The notes under the pieces are model-generated. The model saw only the letters and a list, made by a program, of their open reading frames with translations. It did not search any database and was not told where the DNA came from. 64,000 nt of DNA from Verrucomicrobiaceae bacterium (GTDB lineage: Bacteria; Verrucomicrobiota; Verrucomicrobiia; Verrucomicrobiales; Akkermansiaceae), in NCBI GenBank assembly GCA_027486655.1, contig JAIXOR010000001.1, forward strand, positions 1 to 64,000, in the 5' to 3' direction. The first letter of the stretch is position 1; every line of letters starts with the position of its first letter. The translations under genes and the position numbers were made by a program. Positions 16,644 to 26,184 of the stretch are shown here, piece by piece.

Positions 16644-17573
16644 ATGCCCATGACGACCGAAACCGATCATCCCGCCGCCGAGCCGCTTCTCGCCATCTGC
16701 CTCTTTGCCGCCTATGCCGATGGAGGAAAGTCCGATGAGGAAACCGCCCGCATCGAGGCGCTCGCCGCCGAGCTCGGGGGGCAGGATGCCTCGTCGATCT
16801 CCAGGCGCATCCTCATGGGACGGCTCTCGATGGATGCCGCGGTGGCCGGGCTCGCCGAGCCGCGAGACCGCATGCTGGCCTACGAGATGGCGCGTGCCGT
16901 CTGCGAGGCCGGCGGTTCGATTTCCGCGGCGGAGCAGGCCTTTCTCGATGAACTTCGATCAAAGCTCGCCCTTCCCGGCAATGAGGTGGCCGAGGTGGAT
17001 CGGCAGGTGGACACCATCGCGCAGGCCCCCCTGGAAAGCCCTGAACCCGCCGCCGCGGATGTGAGCCCGATGATTCTCCGCTATTCGATTCTCAACGGTG
17101 CCCTCGAGTTGCTGCCGGAAACCATGGCCACCCTCGCCATCCTTCCCTTGCAGATGAAAATGGTCTGGCGCATCGGCAAGGCCCACGGGCATGAGCTGGA
17201 CCGCTCCAGCATCAAGGAATTCCTCGCCACGGCCGGTATTGGCATGGGCTCTCAGGTGGTCGAGGGCTTCGCCCGCAAGTTCATCGGCGGATTTGGCAAG
17301 AAACTGGGCGGCAAACTCGCCGGGCGCATCGCCAATGAAGCCACCGGATCGCTCTTCTCCTTCGCCTCCACCTACGCCATCGGCCATCTTGCCCTCAAGT
17401 ATTACGCTGGAGGACGCACGCTTGGCGGCATGGAGATCCGTTCCCTCTACACCCCGCTTGTCGATCAGGCGCGGCAGATTCACGAGCGGCATTTCCCCGA
17501 GATCCGCCAGCGCGCCGCCGGTCTGAACACCTCGTCCATCATCGACCTCGTCCGCGGCAAGGCCGCCGTGTGA
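16644..17573 (+). CDS. TerB-like N-terminal domain with C-terminal DUF697-like membrane region
   Basis: 309 residues. Residues about 10-110 are helical and acidic with the pattern of TerB/tellurite-resistance-like domains (LLAICLFAAYADGGKSDEE, then AEQAFLDELRSKLALP). Residues about 135-290 contain hydrophobic helices with GALELLPETMATLAILPLQM and a glycine-rich GIGMGSQVVEGFARKFIGGF stretch, as in the DUF697 (YcjF/GTPase-associated) family. The function is unknown; the architecture suggests a membrane protein with a cytoplasmic TerB-like sensor part. Two close ATGs exist; the first of the pair was used, and a longer start 13 codons upstream is possible. Confidence 0.72.
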   Translation: MPMTTETDHPAAEPLLAICLFAAYADGGKSDEETARIEALAAELGGQDASSISRRILMGRLSMDAAVAGLAEPRDRMLAYEMARAVCEAGGSISAAEQAFLDELRSKLALPGNEVAEVDRQVDTIAQAPLESPEPAAADVSPMILRYSILNGALELLPETMATLAILPLQMKMVWRIGKAHGHELDRSSIKEFLATAGIGMGSQVVEGFARKFIGGFGKKLGGKLAGRIANEATGSLFSFASTYAIGHLALKYYAGGRTLGGMEIRSLYTPLVDQARQIHERHFPEIRQRAAGLNTSSIIDLVRGKAAV

Positions 17574-17579
17574 GCGGGC

Positions 17580-20500
17580 TCAGTTCTGGACCACCCGGTA
17601 GTATCTTCGGTCCGGCATGGCTTGTCCGGGCTCACTGCTTTCGGAATAACCGATCGGCCCGCCCGTGCCGGTGAAACTCCGCGAGTGCTGCCAGGTCTGC
17701 ATGTCCCCGGATGTCTGAACGGAATAGGAAAAGCCTTCGACGCTGGAAAAGGTCAGGCTGAACTCGCGACCCTTGGCCCCGGTTCCAAGACCGTGTTCAA
17801 GCACCCTCGGAAGGGGTGCGGCCACGGCGGTGAGGCCGCCCAAGGTCGAGCCCCAGCCGGATCTGGAGGAGTTGTAGAACACCGTCGTCAGAGAGCCCGT
17901 GCCGCCGAAGACATCCGTCCCGGGATCCGGAGCGTCGCCAAGGAACGTGAGCTGCGTCAATCCGGAGGCCGCATGGAAGGCGCCCGCCTCCAGATGGGTC
18001 ACACTCGCGGGAACCAGGTAGTGCCCCGCCTTTGCCTCGGGGAACTTCATGAGCACCGACTGGGCGCGATTGAACAGCACTCCGTCGATCGATGAATACC
18101 TCAGGTTCGCCGCATCGACCGTGATCCCAGCCAGGCTGGAGCATCCGGAGAACGCGTTCCCCATCACGCTGGTGACGCCTGCGGGTATCTCGAACTGCGT
18201 GAGGCTGGTGCAGCCGAGGAAGGCCTCCCACCCGATGACGGTGACCGTGCCGGGCACGCTGACGGTGGAGAGATTCACGCAGTCCATGAACGCATGGTCT
18301 CGGATCGCCGTCACTCCATCCGGAATCGCCACGCTGCCGAGACTGGAGCATTCGGAGAACAGATACGGAGCGAGCTCCTGCAAACCGCCCGGGAGCGTGA
18401 TTCCTGTGAGAAGCGTGCAACCTTGAAACGCGGAATGCCCGAGCGTGAGCAGGCTTTCGGGAAGGTGGACCGTGGTCAGGCCCGTGCACGATTTGAAGGC
18501 GCGGTTCCCGATCGCGGTCACGCCTTCCGGGATGGTGATTCCGGATAGCTGGCTGCAACCTTGAAAGGCCTGGTTCCCGATGAGATTCACGCTGGTGGAG
18601 ATCTTGACTCCGGAGAGGGCGGTGCAGTCGAGGAAGGCGCCGGCTCCGATGGCAGTCACTCCGCTGCCGATGATCACGTCGCTCAGGCTGGCGGCGGGAC
18701 CCGTCACCGAGTCGATCGTCTGGCTGGTGCTCATCACAACACTGCCATTCGTGAACAGAAAGCGGGTTTGGGAAACCGCGGGCAATCCGCCAAACTGGCT
18801 TTCCCAGCCTGCTTTCGTGGGATCATGGAAGATGTTTTCCAGGCTTAGACTCAGGTAGAAAGGATCCACCCCGACTTGTGGCGCGTCACCGGTGAAGATC
18901 ATCGTCGTGAGAGCGAAGCATCCGGAAAACGCACGATCGCCGATTCCAGTGACGCTGCCGGGAATCGTGAGGCTCGTCAGGAGACGACAGTTGAAAAACG
19001 CCTGTTCGTCGATCATCCGGAGTCCGCTTCCCAGGCCGATGCTGAGTAGCCCGGTGCTCGCGAAGGCACCCTTCCCGATGTAGGTCACGCTGGAGGGAAG
19101 GGTGATTGAACTGAGGCTGCTGCAGCCGAGGAAGCATGCGTTGTTGATGCCCGTAAGCCCCTCCTGCAAGGAGATCGAGCTCAAGGCCACGCAGGATTGA
19201 AATGCACTGTCCCCGAGATGCACCAGCCCGACGGGAAGGTCGATGTCTGACAGGGTGGAGCAGCCACTGAAGGCGAAGTTTCCGATATGGGTCAGCCCGG
19301 CGGGAAGGGTGATCTCATTGAGGCCGGTGCAATCGGCAAACAGATTGCTTTGCAGGTGGGTCAGGCCATTTCCCATCGTGACAGTCTCCAGCGAGGAGCA
19401 TCCGGTGAAGGCGCCCGATCCACAGGTGGAGAGGCTGTCCGGCAGCGTGACGTTTGTGAGGCTCTCGCAGTTCTCGAACGCGCGGATTCCGATGCTTTCC
19501 ACCGAGTTGCCGATGCTGAGGCTTGCCAGGTCCTGGCAGCCGGAGAACGCGTAGGAGCCAATGCTGGTGACATGGTTGGGAATCGCGATGCCGCTCAGGC
19601 TGGTGCAGCCGCGGAAGGCATTTTCTCCGATCGCGGTGATGCCGCCGGGAAGGCTGATGGACGAAAGGCTGGTGCATCCTTCGAACGCATTGTTCAAGAG
19701 GGCGGTGACCCCGTTGCCAAGACCAAGAGTGGTCAGGCCGGTGCAGCCTTGGAAGGCCTGTGAACCCAGATAGGTCACGCTGTCAGGAAGGATGAGGTGG
19801 GTGAGACCGGTGCATCCCTTGAAGGCAGAGGATTCAATGCGCGCCAGACCGCCGGGAAGCTTGACGCTGGTGAGGCTGGTGCATCCTGCAAAGGCGAATG
19901 GGCCGATCGTGGTGACGTCCGCGCCGACCAGCACCGCGGTCACATCCGTGCGGTTGTTCCTGCTGGTTCCGACAATCTGGGAATCCGTGTTGTAGGTCTT
20001 GGAGCCATTCGCAAACGTGAACCGGGTGGCAGAGGGAAAGGTGTTTTTTCCTCCGAACGTGTCGATCCACCCGGTCCGGGTCACCTGATAGACGATTTCA
20101 ACCCCGGGTGTGCCTTCGAAGACGAACACATCATCAAGAAGCGGCGCGTTTCCTGCAAACGTGATCCGGACAAGGCCCGTGCAGCCACCAAAGGCCCGTG
20201 TGCCGATGCTGGCAAGCCCGGTGCCCACGCTGACCTGGGTGAGTCCCGTGCACTGATGGAAGGCATAGTCGCCGATGCGGGTGAGGCCATTCCCGATCGT
20301 GAGGCTGGCTAGCCCCGAACATCCCGAGAAAGCATGGTTATGCAGGTTCACCACGTTGTCCGGGAGGGTGAGGGATGTGAGGCTGGTGCAGTTGGCGAAG
20401 GCCAGCGTTTCGATGGTGGTGAGACCACTGCCAAGCGTGACAGCGCTGAGGCCGCTGCAGCCTTGGAAGGCGGAAATGCCGATGCTCGTCACCGAGTCCG

Positions 20501-21611
20501 GGATGACGATGGAGGCGAGGGAACTGCAGTTGGAGAACAACTCGCTGGCGAGGGTCGTCATGGCATTGCCGAGCGTGACGCTTGCAAGGGCCGTGCATCC
20601 GGAAAAGGCCGCGCTCTCAAGGGTCGTGACGCTGTCCGGCAAATCGATGGACGCTAGGCTGGTGCAATCCAGGAAGGCCCGTGTGCCGATCACCGCCATA
20701 CCCGTGCCGAAGGTCACGGAGGAAAGCCGCGTGCATCCGCGGAACGCATCCATGCCGATCGAGGTGACGCCGTCCGGAATGGCAAGGGTGATGAGCTCCG
20801 AACAATCACGGAAGGCATTGGCCTCAATGCCCGTGACCCGGTTTCCAAGGGTGACGCCAACCAAGGTCTTTGTGGGGTTCCGGGTGGTGGAGGTCAGCGT
20901 GGAGGCGGTGGAGGAAGAGGTGGTTCCATCCGAGTAGGTGAAGACCGTCTGGCTCCCCGGGCTGAGGGTTTCCTTGCCGCCATAGGTGGTCCCCCATCCG
21001 GGCTGGGCGGGATCATACTGGATGAAAGTCAGCGCCGGGGTGTTGATGAAGACATTCGCTCCCAGCGCAGGCGGTGGTCCGGCGAAGGTCATCGACGAAA
21101 GCGCGGTGCAGTTTCGGAAGGCATTGCTGCCGATGCTTGTGACGGCGGCCGGGATCTGGATGCTTTGCAGGCTGCTGCATGAATAGAATGAATCCGCTCC
21201 TATGCTGGTGATGCCAGCGGGAAGGTGAATGCTCGTGAGGCTCGTGCATCCGTAAAAGGTGTTGTCCCGGATGCTTGTCACGCCGGAAGGAATGGTGAGG
21301 CTCGCCAGACTGGAACACTCGTAGAATGCATACGGGCTGATGGTGGTCACCGAGTTCGGGATGACCACGCTGGTCAGGCTGGATGCGCCGTAGAAGGCGA
21401 GAAAGCCGATGTCGGTCACCTGGTTTCCCAGCGTCACTTCAACGAGGGTCTTCGAGGTGTCCCATGAGTTCATCCCGATGGAAGTGGCGCTGCTGGTCGA
21501 GCGGGTGCCGTCTGAATACAGGTATGAGGTTTCCGCCCTCGCGCCGGCGATGAGACAGAGAGCGGTGAGAGCGGCAAGCAGCGTTCTCAGGATGCCTTGG
21601 AAAGGGATCAT
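17580..21611 (-). CDS. secreted BspA-type leucine-rich repeat protein
   Basis: 1343 residues. A signal peptide (LLAALTALCLIAGARA, about 10-27) precedes roughly forty ~23-residue repeats of the BspA/LRR_5 type with the core LTSVxIPxSVTxIGxxAFxGC. The repeats are broken into four blocks by linkers of the form GWxxxFGGKxTxSPxT followed by a new YSDG/FTNGS start. The C-terminal 70 residues (FSSVEGFSYSVQTSGDM, then DRRYYRVV) form a domain that often ends Verrucomicrobiota surface proteins. The frame stays open 94 codons upstream but the ATG before the signal peptide is clearly right. Adhesion or surface binding is the usual role of BspA repeats; here it is inferred. Confidence 0.9.
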   Translation of the reverse strand: MIPFQGILRTLLAALTALCLIAGARAETSYLYSDGTRSTSSATSIGMNSWDTSKTLVEVTLGNQVTDIGFLAFYGASSLTSVVIPNSVTTISPYAFYECSSLASLTIPSGVTSIRDNTFYGCTSLTSIHLPAGITSIGADSFYSCSSLQSIQIPAAVTSIGSNAFRNCTALSSMTFAGPPPALGANVFINTPALTFIQYDPAQPGWGTTYGGKETLSPGSQTVFTYSDGTTSSSTASTLTSTTRNPTKTLVGVTLGNRVTGIEANAFRDCSELITLAIPDGVTSIGMDAFRGCTRLSSVTFGTGMAVIGTRAFLDCTSLASIDLPDSVTTLESAAFSGCTALASVTLGNAMTTLASELFSNCSSLASIVIPDSVTSIGISAFQGCSGLSAVTLGSGLTTIETLAFANCTSLTSLTLPDNVVNLHNHAFSGCSGLASLTIGNGLTRIGDYAFHQCTGLTQVSVGTGLASIGTRAFGGCTGLVRITFAGNAPLLDDVFVFEGTPGVEIVYQVTRTGWIDTFGGKNTFPSATRFTFANGSKTYNTDSQIVGTSRNNRTDVTAVLVGADVTTIGPFAFAGCTSLTSVKLPGGLARIESSAFKGCTGLTHLILPDSVTYLGSQAFQGCTGLTTLGLGNGVTALLNNAFEGCTSLSSISLPGGITAIGENAFRGCTSLSGIAIPNHVTSIGSYAFSGCQDLASLSIGNSVESIGIRAFENCESLTNVTLPDSLSTCGSGAFTGCSSLETVTMGNGLTHLQSNLFADCTGLNEITLPAGLTHIGNFAFSGCSTLSDIDLPVGLVHLGDSAFQSCVALSSISLQEGLTGINNACFLGCSSLSSITLPSSVTYIGKGAFASTGLLSIGLGSGLRMIDEQAFFNCRLLTSLTIPGSVTGIGDRAFSGCFALTTMIFTGDAPQVGVDPFYLSLSLENIFHDPTKAGWESQFGGLPAVSQTRFLFTNGSVVMSTSQTIDSVTGPAASLSDVIIGSGVTAIGAGAFLDCTALSGVKISTSVNLIGNQAFQGCSQLSGITIPEGVTAIGNRAFKSCTGLTTVHLPESLLTLGHSAFQGCTLLTGITLPGGLQELAPYLFSECSSLGSVAIPDGVTAIRDHAFMDCVNLSTVSVPGTVTVIGWEAFLGCTSLTQFEIPAGVTSVMGNAFSGCSSLAGITVDAANLRYSSIDGVLFNRAQSVLMKFPEAKAGHYLVPASVTHLEAGAFHAASGLTQLTFLGDAPDPGTDVFGGTGSLTTVFYNSSRSGWGSTLGGLTAVAAPLPRVLEHGLGTGAKGREFSLTFSSVEGFSYSVQTSGDMQTWQHSRSFTGTGGPIGYSESSEPGQAMPDRRYYRVVQN

Positions 21612-21891
21612 GGGTGGGATGGGTCGGTTTGTGACGGAGGTATTCCGGATGCTTGAATGAGGTTTGAGCTGTTGCCCGGAACGCCCATGGACCCGGAGGG
21701 GACCGGATCCGACAGGGAAATGTGATACTGAGGGTAGCGGATCCACGAATGGTTTCCGGCGGGAGTCGCTCACGATGTGTGCATTAAATTCATCATTCCG
21801 GCACGCCGCCGGCCTTCCAAGCCGGTCCCGCATCTTCCGTGGAAATGCCGTCGCGCTTGCGAACCCCGGGCTTTGGTGCGAGAGGAGCCGC

Positions 21892-22179
21892 ATGCCATCA
21901 CGCGGGCGTCATCGCAGCACTTCCAAGGAATGCCAGAGGGTGCTCGCGTGGATCGAGGGCATGCCCGGGGTGATCGGAGTCATGATCGGGCGCTCTTATG
22001 GAGGGCGTTCCCTCGGCCAGCAATGCCGCACGGGTTCGATCCGCATCCAGCGCGAGGTATCCGGCGGTCTGAAGGCGGTGATGCAGTCGTCGAAAGGTCT
22101 CCAGGAAATCTTCATCCGCACGGAGGCCGGGACCGAAGACGCTGTCGCACGCATGATTTCAGGTCCCGGTGATGCCTGA
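21892..22179 (+). CDS. small protein of unknown function (possibly DUF2103-like)
   Basis: 95 residues, basic, no signal peptide. It has a helix (ECQRVLAWIEGMPGVIGVMI), a glycine/arginine turn (GRSYGGRSLGQQCRTGSI) and a second strand-helix part ending LQEIFIRTEAGTEDAVARMI. The LPGV-type turn plus a late QEIFI strand recall DUF2103 proteins, but I am not sure. It stands alone between two divergent surface-protein genes. The ATG used follows an AGGAG-like stretch (gagaggagccgc) 5-9 bases upstream, which supports this start over longer forms. Confidence 0.55.
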   Translation: MPSRGRHRSTSKECQRVLAWIEGMPGVIGVMIGRSYGGRSLGQQCRTGSIRIQREVSGGLKAVMQSSKGLQEIFIRTEAGTEDAVARMISGPGDA

Positions 22180-22251
22180 CGAGCGGGCCTTTACCCTACG
22201 GGATCGCGGGTAAACGGCGGCTTGCTTGAAAGTCAGGAAAATGGGAGCTTC

Positions 22252-24678
22252 ATGGCAGCAAGGATGCATCCTGCGCTGGACTCAAGCACCCGACGGCCGT
22301 TCATGAACCTCTACTTGAAGCGATGGAGAGGACCCCTTTTCAAGGTGTGGGCCCTTGTCACTCTGCTTGGGTTCGCGGCTCTTCCGACGATGGTCCGGGC
22401 TTGGGAGCCGGGAACCTCCCAACCGGCGGCAACCGGCGGTTTCGTGGTGAATACGGCGGACCGCCGCGATGTGCTGGCCTTTCACAATACCGTCTATGAA
22501 GCCTCCGAGGGATATGCCTCCCGCGTGGAGTGGACGGGTGATCTCGTCAACGGTGTGGCGGGCACGACCTCCGCCGAGTTCAAGGACGATGTGTTGCGGC
22601 GGATTCATTACTTCAGGGCGCTTGCCGGTCTGCCCGCGGATGTGACGTTCAACAGCGCCTTGTCGGCCAAGTGCCAGAAGGCGGCCCTGATGTTTTCTGC
22701 AAACAACGACATCGACCACTATCCGGGAACGAATTGGACTTTTTATTCGGCGGACGGGGCCCTTGCCGCATCCAAATCCAATCTGTCGCTTGGCAACTTC
22801 GGCCCGCAGGCGGTGAACGACCAGATCACCGATGATGGCGTGGACAACGAGATCGTGGGACACCGTCGCTGGCTGCTCTATCGTCTGGCGCGGGAGATGG
22901 CTACGGGCGATGTGCCGCCGACCGCCTCCAGGCCTTCATCGAATGCGGTCTGGGTGATCGGCAATTTCAAATCCTCGGCTCCTGCACGGTTTGTGGCCTG
23001 GCCCAACGCCGGCTATGTTCCCCGCGGCGTGGTGCCTGCACGGTGGTCGCTTTCCTATCCGAACGCGGATTTCTCCGCGGCGGTGGTGACGATGTCCCGC
23101 GGGGGCGTCGCGGTGCCCTTGACGGTCGTCTCGCGGACGGATGACGGCTATGGGGACAACACCCTGGTCTGGGAGCCGGCCGGAGTTTCCTTCGGTGGTG
23201 AAAGCGACGTCACCTATCAGGTCAGCGTGAGCGGGATCGGCGGTCCGGGAGTCCCTGCTTCGACCAGTTATGCGGTGACGCCCTTCGACCCCGCGGAGTT
23301 GGGTGACGAGGTGTCGATCGCCGGTCCGGACGGTGCGGCCCCGGGGCTGTCCTTCACCTTCAACCCGATCTCCCAGGCGGATCTCTATCAGCTACGGATC
23401 AGCAAGGCTACGTCTGCGGCGTGGATGGAGGGGGCGGAGGATTCGCCGGTGCCTGCGGTGGTGGAGGGCGTTTCGGGTGGCTATCTGCTGAGGCAGTCCG
23501 ACGTGGTACGAAGCGGTTCGCGCGCCTTTCACCTGACGATTCCCGCGGTGTCGGACAACGAGCAGTTTTTCGAAATCGACCGCGACATCCTTCCTTCCTC
23601 GACCAGCCAGGTGGTGTTTTACGATTTGTTCCGCTTTGCCACCGTCAACACGCGGCTGGCTCTGGAGGTCAGCACCAACGACGGTCTGTCCTGGTCCGAA
23701 ATCTGGGGACGTGCCGGCAACGGGATCACTTCGAGCACCGGTTGGGACACCGGTTTCAACGCGCGGGTCGCGGATCTATCCGGCTATGCGGGGCGTCCGG
23801 TGAGGCTGCGTTTCGCCTTGCGTTTCCATGGCTCCGCGTTTGTCGGGACGAATACGAATCTGGGGGTTTTTGTGGATGACATCACGGTCACCGGTGCGAA
23901 GCGGCTGGTGGATACGGTCAGCACCGAGCTTGCCGCGGATGCCGAAGGATTCACGCTGGACGAGACCGCACTCGGTGGCGTGCCGATGATGGGGGAGGTC
24001 TATCACATGAGGGTGAGGCCCAAGGTGGGGACGCGTTGGTTTGCCGATGGTCCTTTGAAGACCGTGACGGGCACCATTCCATCGACGAATGCCTTGTTGA
24101 AATCACTGGAGGCGGGTTCCGCGTCGTTGACGCCCGCTTTTTCGGGATTGGTGACGGCTTACCGCACGGAGGTGGCGAACGCCACGGCCTCCGTGCGCAT
24201 CCGGGCCGCCGCCGCGCATCCGGCGGCAAGCGTGAAGGTGAATGGTGCCACCGTGTCGTCCGGCTCGTGGAGCGCGGCGATTCCGCTGGCGGTGGGAGTG
24301 AACGAAGTGCGCGTCTCGGTGACGGCGCAGGACGGCGTGACGCGAAAAACCTATCTCATCGAGGTGGTCCGCAAGCCCTCATCCGTGAGGAGTCTCACTG
24401 CGCTGGTGGCGAGTGCGGGTTCGCTCGACCCGTTGTTTGCTCCCGGGCAGACCGAGTATGAGCTTCCGGTCCGCCACAAGGTGGATTCGATCCGCTTCAC
24501 GCCATCCACCAAGGATCCCACATCCCGGGTGAAGGTGAACGGGGTGGCGGTCAAATCCGGAAACCGCAGCCAAGCGATTCCGCTGCCGGTGGGGCGGACG
24601 GTGGTGAAGATCGTAGTCACCGCTCAAAACGGGGAGACCCGCACTTATCGCGTGCGGGTGAAGCGTGCGGCTCCCTGA
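22252..24678 (+). CDS. secreted CAP/SCP-domain protein with cadherin-like beta-sandwich repeats
   Basis: 808 residues. Start chosen at the ATG preceded by GGGAG; a hydrophobic export segment follows (about 28-50, VWALVTLLGFAALPTMVRA). Residues about 65-230 form a CAP/SCP-like domain (VLAFHNTVYEAS, IHYFRALAGLPADV, ALMFSANNDIDHYP, EIVGHRRWLLY with the EIVGHR histidine). A middle beta-rich part (about 390-590) resembles MAM/LamG-type sandwiches. The end holds two copies of the ~90-residue cadherin-like sandwich (LxSLxAxxxSLxPxF...VKVNGxxVxSGxxSxxIPLxVG). Secreted CAP proteins bind lipids or cut proteins; the exact role here is unknown. Confidence 0.82.
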   Translation: MAARMHPALDSSTRRPFMNLYLKRWRGPLFKVWALVTLLGFAALPTMVRAWEPGTSQPAATGGFVVNTADRRDVLAFHNTVYEASEGYASRVEWTGDLVNGVAGTTSAEFKDDVLRRIHYFRALAGLPADVTFNSALSAKCQKAALMFSANNDIDHYPGTNWTFYSADGALAASKSNLSLGNFGPQAVNDQITDDGVDNEIVGHRRWLLYRLAREMATGDVPPTASRPSSNAVWVIGNFKSSAPARFVAWPNAGYVPRGVVPARWSLSYPNADFSAAVVTMSRGGVAVPLTVVSRTDDGYGDNTLVWEPAGVSFGGESDVTYQVSVSGIGGPGVPASTSYAVTPFDPAELGDEVSIAGPDGAAPGLSFTFNPISQADLYQLRISKATSAAWMEGAEDSPVPAVVEGVSGGYLLRQSDVVRSGSRAFHLTIPAVSDNEQFFEIDRDILPSSTSQVVFYDLFRFATVNTRLALEVSTNDGLSWSEIWGRAGNGITSSTGWDTGFNARVADLSGYAGRPVRLRFALRFHGSAFVGTNTNLGVFVDDITVTGAKRLVDTVSTELAADAEGFTLDETALGGVPMMGEVYHMRVRPKVGTRWFADGPLKTVTGTIPSTNALLKSLEAGSASLTPAFSGLVTAYRTEVANATASVRIRAAAAHPAASVKVNGATVSSGSWSAAIPLAVGVNEVRVSVTAQDGVTRKTYLIEVVRKPSSVRSLTALVASAGSLDPLFAPGQTEYELPVRHKVDSIRFTPSTKDPTSRVKVNGVAVKSGNRSQAIPLPVGRTVVKIVVTAQNGETRTYRVRVKRAAP

Positions 24679-24687
24679 TCGGGGGAC

Positions 24688-26178
24688 TCAGGCGAGGATG
24701 CCTTTGACCACCTTGGTGCCGGTCTTGGTGATGTTGCTGAGTCGCTGGTTCACGCCCTGGCTTGGATAGGTGAGCATTTCGTGATCGAATCCGAGCAGTT
24801 GGAGAATGGTGGCGTGCAGGTCGTGGACCGAGACCTTGTCGGTCATGGCCTCGTATCCGATGGGGTCGCTTTCGCCAAAGGTGGTGCCTGGTTTCACGCC
24901 GCCGCCGGCCATCCACACGGTGAAGGCGCCGGGGTTGTGGTCGCGTCCGATGAAGGCCATCTCGCCGCCGCCGCGGTTTTCGAGCATGGGGGTGCGTCCG
25001 AACTCACCGCCCCAGATGACGAGTGTGTCTTCGAGCAGGCCGCGCTGTTTGAGGTCCTTGAGCAGAGCGGTCATCGGTTGATCCACCTCGCGGCAGCGGT
25101 CGCCGAAGCCCTTGTTGAGGGCTTCCGAAGCGGCGGCTCCGTGGGAGTCCCAGCCCCAGTGGAAGAGCTGGATGTAGCGCACGCCGCGCTCGGCGAGGCG
25201 GCGGGCGAGCAGGCAGTTGTTGGCGAAGGATTCGCGGCCGGGCTGGGTGCCGTACATCTTGTGAACGGCCTCGGGCTCCAGCTTGAGGTCGAAGGCGTCC
25301 GTGGCGTGGGTCTGCATGCGGAACGCCATCTCATACTGGGCGATGCGGGTGACGGTCTCGAGGTCGCCGGTTTCCTCGGCGATGCGCCGGTTGATGCGAT
25401 CGAGCGCATCCAGCGAGCGGCGGCGCAGCGGCCGGTTGATGCCTTCCGGATCGTTGAGGTAGAGCACGGGTTCGCCTTCCGAGCGGCATTGCACGCCCTG
25501 ATAGACGGAGGGCAGGTAGCCGGAGCCCCAGACGGACTTACCGGCGTCCGGGTTCTTTCCTCCGGAGGTGAGGACGATGAATCCGGGCAGGTTCTGGTTT
25601 TCCGAACCGAGGCCGTAGGTGGCCCATGCGCCGATGGATGGCGCGCCCGGATTCTGCGAACCGGTGTGGACCAGCAACTGCGCGGGGCCGTGGTTGAACT
25701 GATCGGTGTGCATCGACTTGATGAAGCACACGTCATCGACCACCGAGGTGAAGTGGGGCAGGCGGTCGGAAACCCACGCGCCGGACTGGCCGTGTTGTTT
25801 GAAGGGGAACTGCGGGCCCAGCATCTTGGGCACGCCCTGGATGAAGGCGAACTGCCGGCCTTCGAGAAACTCCTTGGGGCATTCCTTGCCATTCAGCTTG
25901 AGGAGCTCCGGTTTGAAGTCGAAGAGCTCGTGCTGAGAAGGCGCGCCTGCCATGTGCAGGTAGATGACGCGTTTCGCCTTCGGCGCGAAGCCCGGGGCTG
26001 CCGGGGCGAGCGGCTGCGAAGGGTCCTTCACGAGCGTGCCGGAGCCGCCCCATGAGCGGCCGGTGGTGGCGGTGAACCAGAGTGCGCCCAACCCGAGGCC
26101 GCACTGCGAGAGGAAGTGGCGGCGGGTGTGGTGTTCAAGTTCGGCATGGCGGAGCCTGGCTGCGATATGAGGATCCAT
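24688..26178 (-). CDS. DUF1501 family exported protein
   Basis: 496 residues. The N-terminus HTRRHFLSQCGLGLGALWF is a twin-arginine-type signal. The DUF1501 (sulfatase-like fold) features are seen: VIYLHMAGAPSQHELFDFKP, FKQHGQSGAWVSD, HTDQFNHGPAQ, LFHWGWDSHG, VIWGGEFGRTPM and RDHNPGAFTVWMAGGG. These proteins are very common in Planctomycetes and Verrucomicrobiota and almost always paired with a PSCyt1/PSD1 protein, as here, where the partner lies six bases upstream. The reaction is not known. Confidence 0.93.
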   Translation of the reverse strand: MDPHIAARLRHAELEHHTRRHFLSQCGLGLGALWFTATTGRSWGGSGTLVKDPSQPLAPAAPGFAPKAKRVIYLHMAGAPSQHELFDFKPELLKLNGKECPKEFLEGRQFAFIQGVPKMLGPQFPFKQHGQSGAWVSDRLPHFTSVVDDVCFIKSMHTDQFNHGPAQLLVHTGSQNPGAPSIGAWATYGLGSENQNLPGFIVLTSGGKNPDAGKSVWGSGYLPSVYQGVQCRSEGEPVLYLNDPEGINRPLRRRSLDALDRINRRIAEETGDLETVTRIAQYEMAFRMQTHATDAFDLKLEPEAVHKMYGTQPGRESFANNCLLARRLAERGVRYIQLFHWGWDSHGAAASEALNKGFGDRCREVDQPMTALLKDLKQRGLLEDTLVIWGGEFGRTPMLENRGGGEMAFIGRDHNPGAFTVWMAGGGVKPGTTFGESDPIGYEAMTDKVSVHDLHATILQLLGFDHEMLTYPSQGVNQRLSNITKTGTKVVKGILA

Positions 26179-26184
26179 GGCGTT

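Noticed and set aside
24781-26055. Plus-strand 424-codon open frame opposite the DUF1501 gene
   Set aside because: Antisense shadow of a gene with clear family motifs.
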